Part shown: positions 1 to 11,400 of the stretch, in pieces
Layout of the letters: each line of letters starts with the position of its first letter
Numbering within the stretch: the first letter of the stretch is position 1
DNA from: Rhynochetos jubatus
Lineage: Eukaryota > Chordata > Aves > Eurypygiformes > Rhynochetidae
Direction of reading: 5' to 3'
NCBI GenBank assembly: GCA_027574665.1
Contig: CM050659.1
Location: forward strand, 23,909,001 to 23,973,000
Length of the DNA: 64,000 bases
Position numbers and translations under genes: made by a program
Notes under the pieces: model-generated
What the model saw: the letters and a program-made list of their open reading frames with translations, nothing else
Databases searched by the model: none
What the model was told of the DNA's origin: nothing

Positions 1-896
1 TTCTTTTCAGGCAGTTTTCCCTTTTTCTTTTCCTTCTCCCCTTTCTTCTTCCATCATTTTTTTCTGTTCACACAAGGTACAGATTTTTGGTTTAGAGATG
101 CTCGATATTTATGATTTTTTCTATTGTTCCTCATCACAATCAGACAGAACCTTTTCCTTGAGCTTCATGACTTATTGTTACTGCTTAAATACAATTGTTT
201 TGTACTCATGGACTATTATGCATCAGAGACTGCTCTGTCGCTGTATTAGCTGATGTGTTACCATGGATCTTTGTATTCCTGCATATTCTGGGAGCTACTG
301 CTACAAAGTGAAGCAACCCTTTCCATATCAATCCTGATTTTAAAGCATTGGCTCATTCATCTTATAGATCTCATTTCATTTCAGTGTTCAGAGAGGTTGT
401 TTCTAACACAAAGGCTTATTTCCAGCCCCCCCTACTGTATATATTTCACTTGAACTTTTCATATGTACTCTAAAACTTGAGGAAAATAAGCAGAGTATAG
501 GTGGTTGTGAAATACAATACTTCCATCGGGATTTCTTTCTGCAGACATGCTTCATTCCCTTCTCTAGGACTCCTATTAAAAGCAATTATTTGATATCACT
601 ATTTTTTAAACATATCTGAAGTGAAAGCACTTCACTGTCAAAGGACGTGGCTTTTCATTAGCCTCATCATTAAAGGTCAAGCAAGAAATATAAGAAATAG
701 TCAGCTGACCAAAACCAGCATCCAACAATCAAACCACTATTTCACTGCTAGGAAGAGAATCCTTCAGGGGAACTAGGATCTTCCTTTGTTAAACTGTACG
801 CTGCCCTCTAAACAGGGAACCTGGCAAAAAGGACCCCCAACAACTGAAAAAAAAAGTGAAATCTCTCCTTAGCATAAAACCTCTGTGCCCTCGTAC
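1..896 (-). other. CDX4: CDX4 intron 1 (proximal part, runs off left edge)
   Basis: This is the 5' part of the first CDX4 intron, starting at the exon 1 splice donor (GTACGAG read on the minus strand from 896). No homeobox-encoding frame appears in these 896 bases, so exon 2 and the homeodomain lie beyond the left edge. Short open frames here are serine- and lysine-rich and look like chance. I see no repeat or obvious element inside. Confidence 0.85.
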
Positions 897-1329
897 CTGT
901 AGAAGTGGATTGCACTGTTTTCCTCATCCATTCGTAAGAGCTGTGCCTTTGGCTGTTGGGAGAGATGTGCTGTGCATTAATTGTTTCTGCGGGAGGTAAC
1001 CCCCCAGATCCAGCGGCATGGAGGGAGCTGTAATCAGCAGAACTGTAGGAGACCTGTCCAGGGGACGAGCCACTGATCTGTGCAGCAGCCACCGTGCTGG
1101 AAGGTCCTGGGCCGTAAGCGTTCCAGTCCTCCCTCTGTGGGCCATAGTGAGATCCCCAGGTTCCCGCGGGCTGTCCATGGCTGTCCAGAGTTGGCACATG
1201 ATGATATCCCATGTAATCGGAATAGGGTGGAGTAGACACAAAGTTTTGCACCGGCAAGTTGTTGCTGCTGCACCTTGCAGATCCTGGATACATGCTGGTT
1301 TCTTTATCCAAAAGATAACTCACATACAT
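897..1329 (-). CDS. CDX4: CDX4 exon 1: N-terminal activation region of caudal-type homeobox 4 (partial gene)
   Basis: First coding exon of the ParaHox transcription factor CDX4, a nuclear DNA-binding protein. The family activates posterior Hox genes, controls axial elongation and contributes to blood specification. The exon encodes 144 codons plus one base. Residues 1-16 carry the conserved CDX start (MYVSYLLDKETSMYPG). The middle is rich in Ser, Pro, Gly and Tyr, as expected of the caudal activation domain. The hexapeptide YEWMRK, a PBX-contact type motif, is at about residues 132-137, and the exon ends in STSTG, just before the homeodomain linker. The donor is ACAG|GTACGAG in phase 1, which fits the known CDX join into GKTRTKEKY. 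The frame is open a little further upstream only through a GTG codon, so the ATG at 1329 is the start. The homeodomain is off the left edge. CDX1 and CDX2 are less likely from the N-terminal wording. Confidence 0.96.
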
Positions 1330-1446
1330 GATGCTCACAGCCTGGCTTTGTCTTGCTGGGACATCCTGCTCCTCACAGTGTTTGTTTGATCTCTCTTCCC
1401 CTCCTCTTTCTTTCTCTCTTTTCTAGCCCTGCCTGGCTCTATAAAT
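1330..1446 (-). promoter_or_regulatory. CDX4: CDX4 5' UTR and core promoter
   Basis: Read on the minus strand, the bases before the CDX4 ATG form a GA-rich leader (about 1375-1425). Before that lies an A/T block at 1440-1446 reading ATTTATA on the minus strand and TATAAAT on the plus strand. This may be an imperfect TATA element or a CDX-type TTTAT site, which would allow autoregulation. The transcription start is not determined by sequence alone; I infer it lies about 1400-1420 from the TATA position. Confidence 0.5.
1335..1364 (-). other. upstream ORF in CDX4 leader (9 codons)
   Basis: An ATG at 1364 opens a nine-codon frame (MSQQDKARL) that stops with TGA at 1335-1337, five bases before the CDX4 ATG at 1329. 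Both ATGs have A at -3 and T at +4, so their contexts are similar. If the mRNA starts near the TATA-like block at 1440, ribosomes would meet this ORF first, and the very short spacing would disfavour efficient reinitiation. Function is inference. Confidence 0.5.
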
Positions 1447-1486
1447 GACTCATGCTAGCCCTGATGTCCCTTTACTACACATGATT

Positions 1487-1494
1487 AACAATGG
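1487..1494 (+). promoter_or_regulatory. SOX-type site upstream of CDX4
   Basis: AACAATGG on the plus strand (CCATTGTT on minus) is a full match to the SOX HMG-box consensus. It lies about 160 bp upstream of the CDX4 ATG. A match of this length is expected by chance every few tens of kb, so position is the main argument. Confidence 0.35.
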
Positions 1495-1570
1495 TTTTAC
1501 CAGGTGCTGGTGGTAACAGTTTACTAAGGTCCTGCCTGATGTCACAGATAACTGCCTGCCCCAAAATTGC

Positions 1571-1578
1571 ATTTGCAT
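1571..1578 (+). promoter_or_regulatory. POU octamer upstream of CDX4
   Basis: ATTTGCAT is a perfect octamer for POU factors such as OCT4/POUV. It sits about 240 bp upstream of the CDX4 ATG, inside a run of related half-sites (ATTGCATTTGCATTC). CDX genes act in early mesoderm and neuromesodermal progenitors, where POU and SOX factors are expressed, so a role is plausible but unproven. Confidence 0.4.
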
Positions 1579-4500
1579 TCAAATGAAGGGCTGACCATGC
1601 AGGCAACCCCACCTTGCTGCTAGTTCTAGTGCTTCCTTTCTCACAGCCCCTTTATGTATTACCATCCTGGTTCTATACTTTCTGAATGTAGTTTGAAATC
1701 TCGTGGTCTTCAAGCAGTCGCATACATGGTTAACCAGTAACTGTTCACACAGCAGCAGTAGTATTTCACTTGATCAATACACGTCAGAATCTAACTTCAG
1801 GCACTAGGTTATAGTTAAATCTTGGTATCTGCTAGTCTGGTTGTTCTTTTCTTAGAATGTGCTATACTATTTTTTTAAAACTGCAAACAAAGGACCAGTT
1901 CAGTCTTTAACTGCAGCTCTTAGATAGTTTCTCACATGAGCACTCTTCTTGACTTCAGCTCTTACTCCATGTGGGAGAGCACTTAGAAACCACAGTAATC
2001 CTACTGATTTTAACATTACAAAGGGTATACAAGAAGTCTCATAGTCATTTTGAGCATTTGTTCATACGAATAGTCTTGTTGATGTTAGCAAGCCTATTCA
2101 TGAGCTGGCTGCTTGCCACAGTGATTGAAGTTTCTCTATTCTAACTTACAATGTTAACAGAAAGAGAATCTCTTACTGAGAGAATGCAAAATTTGTCACT
2201 TTCCCTATGCTTACGTCTGGTTTGTGATATTGAAATGAGGCGTAGTTTTCCCTAAAGGTTTTTCTGTTCTCATTGCTGTGCTTGTTCACAATAAGTAACA
2301 CCTTTTCTTAGAAATATGGGAACAACAACTAGGTTTTTAGCTCAAAAAAAGCAGTTTCAGGAAAAATCCTATGTTTGTAAGTAACAAATTCCTATGGGAT
2401 TATCTATAAGCAGGAGCGAGGAGAGAAAGGGGTGATTTCTTTTATTTGTAATGAGATAGGTACCTTAGCATTGTCTCTTAATGAGAATTTACTCTGTTTT
2501 CATTCCTGTTCCTTTAATGATGTGATACTTAATTGCACCTTTATTAATGAACTAACTTGTTAAAAGGATTTTTTTCTTAAACAGGTGCAAAGTATAATGA
2601 GTTTTTTCTTTGTTCAGAGGTGCATTTTTTCTTTGAGGGTCTTTTACACTTAAACACCATTAAACTTACAGGTTCCTCCTGGTTCTCAGAAGGAAGGAAT
2701 AGTTTTGCACACCTGACAACACCGTTGTTTCCTTTAGCAGGAGAATGGTGACCTTAGGCTCTGTTGACTAGATGGTTTGTAGCTGTGCAAAAACCTTTTC
2801 CGAGTGCTAATTTCCAGGCTATGAGAAACACAGGATGCCTTCTCTGGGTATTTAAGATTTTCCTGCTGTGCACTTTGGTAAAACTTGCACTCTTTCACAT
2901 CTTGTTTCTTGGGAGTTTTTGGAGGATGATGTTTTGCTGGCATTATTGTTGAAAGGTATTTTAAAAATCATCAGGTAGAGGGAGGCTGGCAGAAACTTTC
3001 GACTGCTCGCATATGTGATCTTATTCAGTTGCAATTTACACATCTGTGACAGCCGGCGTTCAGAATGACCCTAGAGCTGCTGGTACAGGCTCCTCAAATC
3101 CAGGGCAGTCAGTACTCAGTACATCATGTATCTGAACAGCTTCGTTCTCCTATATCAGCAAAATAAATCCTATTCGTCTAATGGAGAATTGGGTGTCTCC
3201 CCAGGTGGTATCTAATTACCAACGCAATGGGATTTAAATGTAGCATGATCTATATCCACCTCTTTGTTACTGGAGTGTTTCACTGCCTTTCTCAGTCACC
3301 TGGAGCAGTGTGGTTGCTCGGTAACTCCCAAGTTCAGGCTGTACTCGAAAAAGTTTCAAAGAATGATTCTTCACAGCCTTTTTGTGGTAACTTGATTTCT
3401 ATTTCCTTTCCTCCAAAATGGTTGAAGGTTTGTCCTTTAAACATTCTGTACCTCTCGTTAAGGCAGGTGTGCCAATAAATCAGCCAGAGGAAGAAGCAGC
3501 ATTTGCTCATTTACAGTAGCATTAGTTGTAGCCCTCCGGCAGTCTGGAAGATGTTCTAATTATGCTCATTCGACAAACCTTTTCCTGCGGGCCTTAGCTA
3601 CCCAGCACACCAGCACACAGAACGCTGCAGAGGGGCTGGCTCTCCTGGCACAGTTTGGATCTTGACCTGCCCTTCTTCAGCGTTGTGGGGTGTTGGATAC
3701 ACCACGCTACAGTCCTACATTCGTTCTTTAGCCTCGTGCAACACTGTCACATGAGAAACAGTTTGATTATTTTTTTTATAATGGTATAATTTGGTTCATG
3801 AAGCTACTGAAAGTAGTAAAATAGTGTTTTGTCAGGTTTATGAAAACAAAATTAGTAATCATGACATAAAAATACCTTTTTGATGCTTTCAAGTAGTATG
3901 TGTCCATACTGACATGGATGGAGACAGTTTTTCTTGTTCCATACTGCTCAAAGAAAGTACTTTACACTATGTGACTGTTAAACTGACAATACTTTACTCC
4001 CCTGGCCTCATGCTGTGGGCACTAAGCAGGAAACCGCCTCCTTGGATTCCCAAGTACCCTAAGCTGGTCTGATTTCAGCAAGCTGTATTCTGTTTTCAGT
4101 TAGTCCAAGGTTTTTATAGTTGGTATCACTTGAATCTGACCTATTAGTTGAACCACAGTCTCTAGACTTAGGGTTGGTTTTTTTATGGGGGGTATGTGAA
4201 TAATCACATGCTGATACAGTTTGTTTGAACTGAAATATTTTCATAGGTTCTCAAACACAAAGTGTAAAGGGATTTGGATTTGCGTCGCTTTTCATGCTTT
4301 CTAGCAAGAATATGTGTTAGTAACAGGTGTCGTCTTGGGGAGATCATTCTGTCTGTATAGCCACTCCTTTATAAATGCGACATTCTTCAGGCAAAGCTGC
4401 TTCTGGGAAAAAAATCCAGTAGTTTCTCCAGCCAGTTGTTACATCTGTGAAGTGGCTGTACACAGTACTGTATGCACTGTGCTTGGAGCTACTTATTTTG

Positions 4501-7500
4501 GTGAATAAAGGTTGAAGTCTTTAGGATGCACTAATACAGTGCGTTCACATGTGAAAAACAATCGCAGTTCCCCCACGCATTCAGCAGGCAGCCTTTTCGT
4601 GTCCACTGATACTGCATACGGCAGAGTTCAAAATTTGGAACTAAATTGTGGATTTCAAACTGAGAAGAGTTTTGGTTCCGGATTTTAGCCCATTTTAGAG
4701 AAAATTGCTAATATATTTTTATACTGTGACCTTTTCCTCTCCCAGTAGGAGAAATGTAGAACTCACATTTTACTTCTTACATAATTTTGCTAATACTTGT
4801 GCACTGACAATTCTGAATTTCAGTTGCTGTTCTGAATGGAGCCCTCTGCACACATTTTGGTTTAGTGCATCACGCTTTGACGGGCAGCAATGACAGCTGC
4901 AATGATAGCTGCTGAGCAGAAGCGAGGTCCTTCCACAGCAGCAACTTGAGCAGACAAAGCAAGAATCTGTTGCTCTTCCCTGAGTATGTTTTCCTTAGAA
5001 CTATATTTTGAAGGATCTAATAATCTGAACTTCTGCTACCCTTCTCATCTTGGCCCGACTGTACCATAGCAAAGAGAATGGGTAGATTCTGATTTACATA
5101 GCTGACTCGAGTGACAGCTGCCCTTGCGCAACGTAGGAACACATTCACTGTCTAGAGGGGTGTACTGGGGGCCTGGCACAATAGAGATGACTTTGCCTTG
5201 TCTGATTTTTTTATGAGCAAATATTATAGAGCAGGTAATAGATCTGATTTACAAAGGCTGAACAAAAAGCAACAAATAACATCCAAATTCATAACATACA
5301 TTTTATTAAGCCTATGCAGACTTTAATAATTCTTTTGTGAGTAGCAGCATTAAGGTTAAAAAAGCAATTAAGGTAGAATTAATTGCCTTGTAAAATATAT
5401 TTCTGCCTTCTTAATAGCATCTACTATGTGGTAATAAATCCCAACCATTATCAATATGAAATGAGATATCTCCAAGTTGATTTGTGAAGAGATCAAACTT
5501 GAGATCTTGTAGCTCTAACAAATCTAGTGGCAGTTCTGTGTTCTGGGCTTATGTTGAGAAGACAAATGCTGAATGGAAATGAGAAATTGTCCTGAATTCT
5601 CATGAGAGGAAAGAACTTTATGGTTTTGAGGTGACCCTAAAACACCTTCACCTTATGGTCTCTCTGATATGCATTTTTCCAGTTCTAAATTGAAATAGTT
5701 TCTGTGTTCTGAGGCTATAGGACGTAGTGTCCACCATAGGTACTGGTTCGGAAAAATCTCTTAAGGTGGTTTTGTCGGATGCTGCAGATGATGCTGTTGT
5801 ACCTGTGGTCAGAGGCTGGGCAGGAACATTGGAATGTTCCAGTCAACTTTGATTACTCCTATTCTGCTACATGAAGGTGTCTCCAGGGTTTTCCTCTGTC
5901 ATGTCATAAAGCTATAGATCTGCTAAGATTGTATCCGTAGCTTTCCATACTGATGTGGTCTCAGATAGTAACCACATGATTGTCCTGGGATGTAGGTCTT
6001 CTCCGACACACCCATTTTCATATCTTCAGACTTAAAGAACTGTAGTAGCTCGTTTTAATTTTTCTCAGCTTGCCTCTCCCCCGTTTTTGGAGGCATGTCT
6101 CGTTCCAGTTCCACCACCGCTCCTTACTCCGGTGAAGCAATGGGGACAGCTAGTGGTCAGCTGGCTGAATGGCAGGAGAGGTTAAAACTACGTTTTTCAG
6201 CCGTATGTCCTTGCTCAGATTTCAAAGTTTCTGGTCTGTTCTGTTCATTATGGAATAGGAGTGCCATACGTGACGTAACCGTGTCTGTCACATGCCCGGA
6301 TGCAGGAAGCAGCAAAGCTGGTGAAGAGTCCAGACTTAATTTTGGTTATGTTGCAGGGATTTTTGCTATGCTATTGAACTAACTGTAACATTTGTCTTTT
6401 GAAACCTGAATACTATTATGGAATATGCCAGGCTTCTTAAAGTTAACTTTTACAAGTAATTTTCTGTTTAACAGAGTGCTTAAAGGTCTAAAATGTGCTG
6501 CAATACAGAGCTGAGTGTACAGGGCTGGTCTCTGTTCCAGTGGTACCTTGCTGCTCATGTAATCTGATGAGGCATCTTACTCAGAACGCTGGTATTTCAC
6601 GCCCACTTCACACTAGTAGCAATGTCTTACAAGGTGATGACAGTGAAGAACCAAGAGCAGGACTGTTGTGTTTTAATCTTGTATTCTGTACGGAGTAGCT
6701 GTGTTTCTAATGCATTTTCTTTGTCAATCGGTATATGTAATTCTACAAGAAAGATACCAACTGCCAGGACGGCAGTGCGTAGCTCTTTGTTGCGTAAAGA
6801 GAGAACTGACATACTGGAGTAGCATGTAAGATGTAGCAGTGGGGTAGAATGAACACCGACATAGATGGTGCTCAGAGCCACTAGTTTGTTCCGTTACCTT
6901 GCGCTAACCAGACATTGTGTTCCATATTAATCTGTAAAATAGAAGTAACACTCCTGACCTCATGTGATTTGATGGAATTTAATAAATGCCACAAAAAAGA
7001 TCCTGTATGAGGAGTGCAAAACATGAATTCTCTTCCACCACTTGTGCAATGAATTAGCGAACATGTTGACCTGTGTTTAGCCTTTTGGATGGCTAAAGTG
7101 AATGACCTCTCATAATCACACTGAAAACCTTGCTAGTTCTGAAGAGAGTATCTTTTCCTAACTGTTATTTTCAGGATGCTCTGTGCTTTGGATTTTTAAC
7201 ACCTTGCAATGCTCTGGATCTCCTCGGGCTATGTGAGTCATGCCGCTTATGCAATGGGATTGCAAGTGGTGAGATGCTTGCAGCCCAACCTGATAATTCA
7301 CACCCAACCATAGGAATTCACCAAAGGGGGCTGCTCAATAAGCTTTCCAGAACAAAGTCCAAACAGATTCCATGTCCTTGTTCGCTACTTGCACGCTGCC
7401 ATTGTTGCAGGACCTCAGCTCATCATTTGGCTGCCCACAGGAATGGGAGAGAAAACTTGTCTCATAGACAAGAAGCTGTCTTCAGTCAGTTCCTACCTGA

Positions 7501-8099
7501 CATAGCAGCAGACCTGATGTGTAACAGAAGGTTTTCAGTCCCTTACATCAATTGTAAGGTGAATGCTTGGTATGAACTGAGTGGTAAGTAAGTTAAGTAA
7601 AATGATCCCTGGCATTCCAGCAGTTTGTTTTGTGTGTGTCTTCTGCTGGTGGAAACTCGCGTGTCTGCAGCTCTTTGAAATTTAGAAGAAAAACGTGTTA
7701 TTTTTAGTATATGGTAACACTAAATTAGGGCTGCTAAATCCTGTCTGATGAAGTCCTTTTATCTTAGATAATGGTATGAACACAGGCCTCCAGGAGCACG
7801 TTCTGTTCTGTGCAACGCAGGTACTACGTTAGTTAGCTGCTGCCAGAGACTGTATGTGCATTATTTTAGTCTAATTCTAACCATCATCAAGGATTGTTTT
7901 TTTCTCTTGGGGGGGGATGTTGCCTGCTCCTTCTCCTTCCCTACCGGCTTTCTCCTTTAGTAGGGAAAATATCCCTGGATATGACAGAGTGTCTCGGTGT
8001 GGGTGACCGAGTGATCTACAGCTACATTTCACATAGCTGTATAGTCACTCATGAATGAAAAATAGTCACAGAAATAGCCTCCCATTAAAGTGGTTTTTT
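1579..8099. other. CDX4 5' flank, no gene seen
   Basis: About 6.5 kb with no supported exon, RNA gene or recognisable young repeat. Open frames are short and low in charged residues. The most notable part is an A/T-rich block at 5210-5460 described separately. Confidence 0.6.
5210..5460. promoter_or_regulatory. A/T-rich block with clustered homeodomain cores (candidate conserved non-coding element)
   Basis: About 250 bp with several homeodomain-type cores, including TTTTATTAAG, TTTAATAATT, GAATTAATTG and TTAATAGC, plus CDX-like TTTAT. It is about 4 kb upstream of CDX4. The texture resembles ancient non-coding enhancers of developmental genes, but A/T-rich DNA produces such cores by chance and no alignment was possible. 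Confidence 0.25.
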
Positions 8100-8114
8100 C
8101 CACTAGGTGGCACT
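8100..8114 (+). promoter_or_regulatory. CTCF site (near-perfect core)
   Basis: CCACTAGGTGGCACT matches all 15 positions of the CTCF core consensus CCASYAGRKGGCRSY. It lies 6.8 kb upstream of CDX4 in plus orientation. Such a complete match is rare by chance in 64 kb and makes this the best insulator or loop-anchor candidate in the window. Binding depends on methylation and cell type. Confidence 0.7.
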
Positions 8115-8269
8115 TTCAATACATAGCACAGACAAAGCCCACATGGCTGATTAGGTCCCCCTATTAACTGCTATTCAAATCTGTAGTTAGTAATTGACCA
8201 AGCTAAAAAACGATCAACATAGTGCTGCCTGCAGCAAGTTTCACAGCTCCTCTTAATACCAACATTGAT

Positions 8270-8410
8270 TAAATCCCCACCCCCACCTCGGTGTTAAAGA
8301 GAATTACCTCAGAAATTATCCCCTCTCCAAATCCCTGCACCTAGCCTTCACTGCCCCACCAATCCCTCCGCCTCCAATAACCCAACTAATAACTTCTCCC
8401 CCTGGAAATT
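8270..8410 (+). other. C-rich, G-poor strand-asymmetric tract
   Basis: About 140 bp in which the plus strand is dominated by C, T and A with very few G, including several CCCC and CCCACCCCCACC runs. The minus strand is correspondingly G-rich. Such tracts can form i-motif/G-rich structures or bind KLF/SP proteins (CACCC boxes). It begins about 155 bp from the CTCF site. Confidence 0.45.
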
Positions 8411-11400
8411 AAACATAATAATGCTGTTAAAAACCCCCAAATCTATTTCAAGTTGCCAGATACCACCAAAACAAAGTACTGTTGTATTTCCCCACTGCTA
8501 ATAAACATGAGCGGGCATCGATCATCATTGTGTTGCTCCCTGCTTCCTCCTACCCAGCTCACCAAGCTCCATTCCCATTGCCATTCGCTGTGCTACTCAG
8601 TGGTGCCGGAGGATGGGTACACACAAATAAATAGGCCAATAAGCAAGGACACAGGGGACACTGGAAGTCAAGGGCAAAGAAGTAAGTGACTTGGAGAAAA
8701 ATGGGAGTTGCAAAGGGAAAACTGCTTAGGGACACGAGTAGCACTAGTTGTTATATTTAGAGAACAGTTGTTTGAACTTTCCTAATGTTTCATTTCTGGT
8801 TTTGGGGCACTTTACAAAAATGGTTCTACCACATGCCCTTGCTATACGTGAGACAGGTGGCCAAAAAATGACACAGTGTTGAGTTTAGTTATGCTAAGGC
8901 TTTGTTCTCCAGCTCTTGCAGTTCCCAGGAACTGTTGGAACTGCTCAGGAACTTCAAGAAAAAAATTGAAGAAAACACAGGAATTGTTGCTCTCTTTGTT
9001 TTGAGGTGAGTGAGTTGTAATCTAGTCAGGATGGAATACAGGCAAGATCTGAGACTGAGAAGGTCCTCAGTGAGGCGACTGCCCAAGCTGAAAGCTGCTG
9101 GGGAATGGAAAGCGGCATTGAAAGGCTTTAACCATGCTTGTCCGTAGCAGAGTCGTGTTGGTATGAGTGCAGTGGTGATCACACATCAGTTTACTACCAA
9201 TAAGTACACTACTCACTGCTCCTGATCATGCTTATTACCCTAAATTTCTGAGTTTACAGCTGTTTGGTGAGAGCAGAAACAATAAAGATACAAAGCTAGA
9301 TTCATTTTTCAGTTCAGATCCCTAAGTTCAGTTTTGCTGTTGGCACATTTTTAATCTATTTAATTTAGTCCGTGCTGAGTCTTGAACTGTTCAGGGGTGC
9401 AATGATGAAATCCTGTTCTGCACCGTGAGTTCTGAACAGATGAGCTCAACTCACGGAGAGGACTGAACTGAATTGCATCTCTTCCAACGGTTCTTGTTAA
9501 GGATGCAAGTACATTTGCCACAGATGAGATATGTGGTTTTGAGTATTAAGCTTGCACATGGTCTTCTGAGTGGTTTATAGGGTTCAAAATGATTCAGTAA
9601 ACTCAAAAAGAGCCTTAAAGCTATATATGTTGACTGTGCCCTTTTGAGGGAAGCTACTTTAAGTAGTAGGCTTGCAATTAGCAACGTTAAAAATTCATTA
9701 TGAACCAGATGAGATTATTAAAAATAAATCAAATACTTTTGGTTCACTTGTTCTGATTAGCTGAATGTATTTCTGCAAATCCCAGTATAAACCCCTGAGT
9801 TGAAAACATTCGAGTTTGGTGTTAAAAGCAGAGCTTCCAATGTCACCCGGCAAGCAGCTCTGGAGTCTGGTGTGGGAGGTTTGTAGCTGTACAGCTGTTG
9901 CTCAGAGTGCACAGCATCTGCAAGGCTGAAGCGAAAGATGAGTTTAAAAATAGAGATGTGTGGGCTCTGTGTCTGCTTGTTTGGGAAGGTGCCATACCTG
10001 TCATTGCCCAGTGAGTGACCTTTTTCGTTGTAGCCTTAATATGTTAAAGAATCTGTAGCCGGGAGGCTGCTACTCAGGTCTGTACCTCAGGACCTGAGGG
10101 GAGTTATGCAAGCAGAGATACAGTGGCAACTGTTTTCTAAACGAGAAAGTGCATAGGTGCTCCCCTCTGCTGTTCTTCAGAGGGTGCTGAGTGGGAGTGG
10201 CTCTCATTTTCAGGCAAGGACAAATGGCATCTGCGATTCACTGCTGCAAGATAGTATTCAGAACAAAGAGCTTAGAAAGATCTGGATAAAGATGCGGTAA
10301 TTACATGAGTCATAGGAATACAATGTTTAAAGAATCTCAATCCTTGTGCTTCAAGGTACAGATTGTCAGGGGTAGTTTTCCAGGGCTGTGCAGTGTGTGG
10401 TTTACTGCAGTTTTCTGTGAAGTATCCGAGTTTCAGTTCTGATTATTTGAAAGGCAGTATACTAGAATAAATGCATCATTGCATTTGTTTTGCGTAACAA
10501 TCCTTGTTTCCATGATTACAGCTGTATAATAGTATTTCATACATTTTTTAGTGCCTTATATTCATAAAGATCAAAGTGTTTTGCAGATATTTTCCATCTT
10601 TATACTTCTAGCAGCTGGATAAGTATTTTTGCTCAAATCTAATCTGTTACACTGCCACTTCTATGGCTGCTAAACTGAGCATGAGATAGTTTGGGGGTAG
10701 ATGATTATCTGCACAGATACTTCTACGAACTATTTATAAATCACTCGGCATAATTATATGGAGTAAGGACATTTTGAGAATAAGGAGTCATAACTAACAA
10801 TGTTTGTTTGCATGGTTGCTGAGCCTAATATCCTACATACTCTTTTCCTGAATACCTAGTGATTTACATAGCTACCACTAGTGGAACACAGGATCTTCTC
10901 ACAACTAGGTTAGCCTCAAATAAATATTTGAGGTAAAAATAGGTAGGTATGTAAAAAATAATATTCACTTTCTATAGGTTGAGAAATGAGGCAGAGAGAA
11001 TTCATCCAACAAGAGCTCAACGGTACAGCAGGAACTTTAAGTACAAATGGAATATATCTCTTAAAGCAGAACCCAATGTCTTACCTGCTGTACTATTCCT
11101 TCTCCTCCTTTATACTTGTGAAATTATCACTGAGCGCAGTACCTGATGTGTGTGATGTGTTGAAGCAGGGAAACTAGGATTTTGAAGTCAGTGGCAATGT
11201 CAGAACTGGAGGAAAAAAACCCCCAAAGGCGTGTCAGGACTCATTCCACTTTTTTTGCAAATAATCCTTTTGAAGAGACACACACACAGTTCTAGTCTAT
11301 GGATTCTGGAAAAGTAACTGAAGAATACCCTCTTGATATATATTTGTTTTTAGTTACTCCTTGGATTGCACAGGTGGTGGGTCTCCAAAAGATACAGGCA

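Noticed and set aside
1018-1389. 123-codon plus-strand frame opposite CDX4 exon 1
   Set aside because: It is the antisense shadow of a GC-rich coding exon and has no independent support.
7130-7591. 153-codon plus-strand open frame
   Set aside because: Cys/His-rich with no domain pattern, no clear splice or promoter context, and a length expected by chance.
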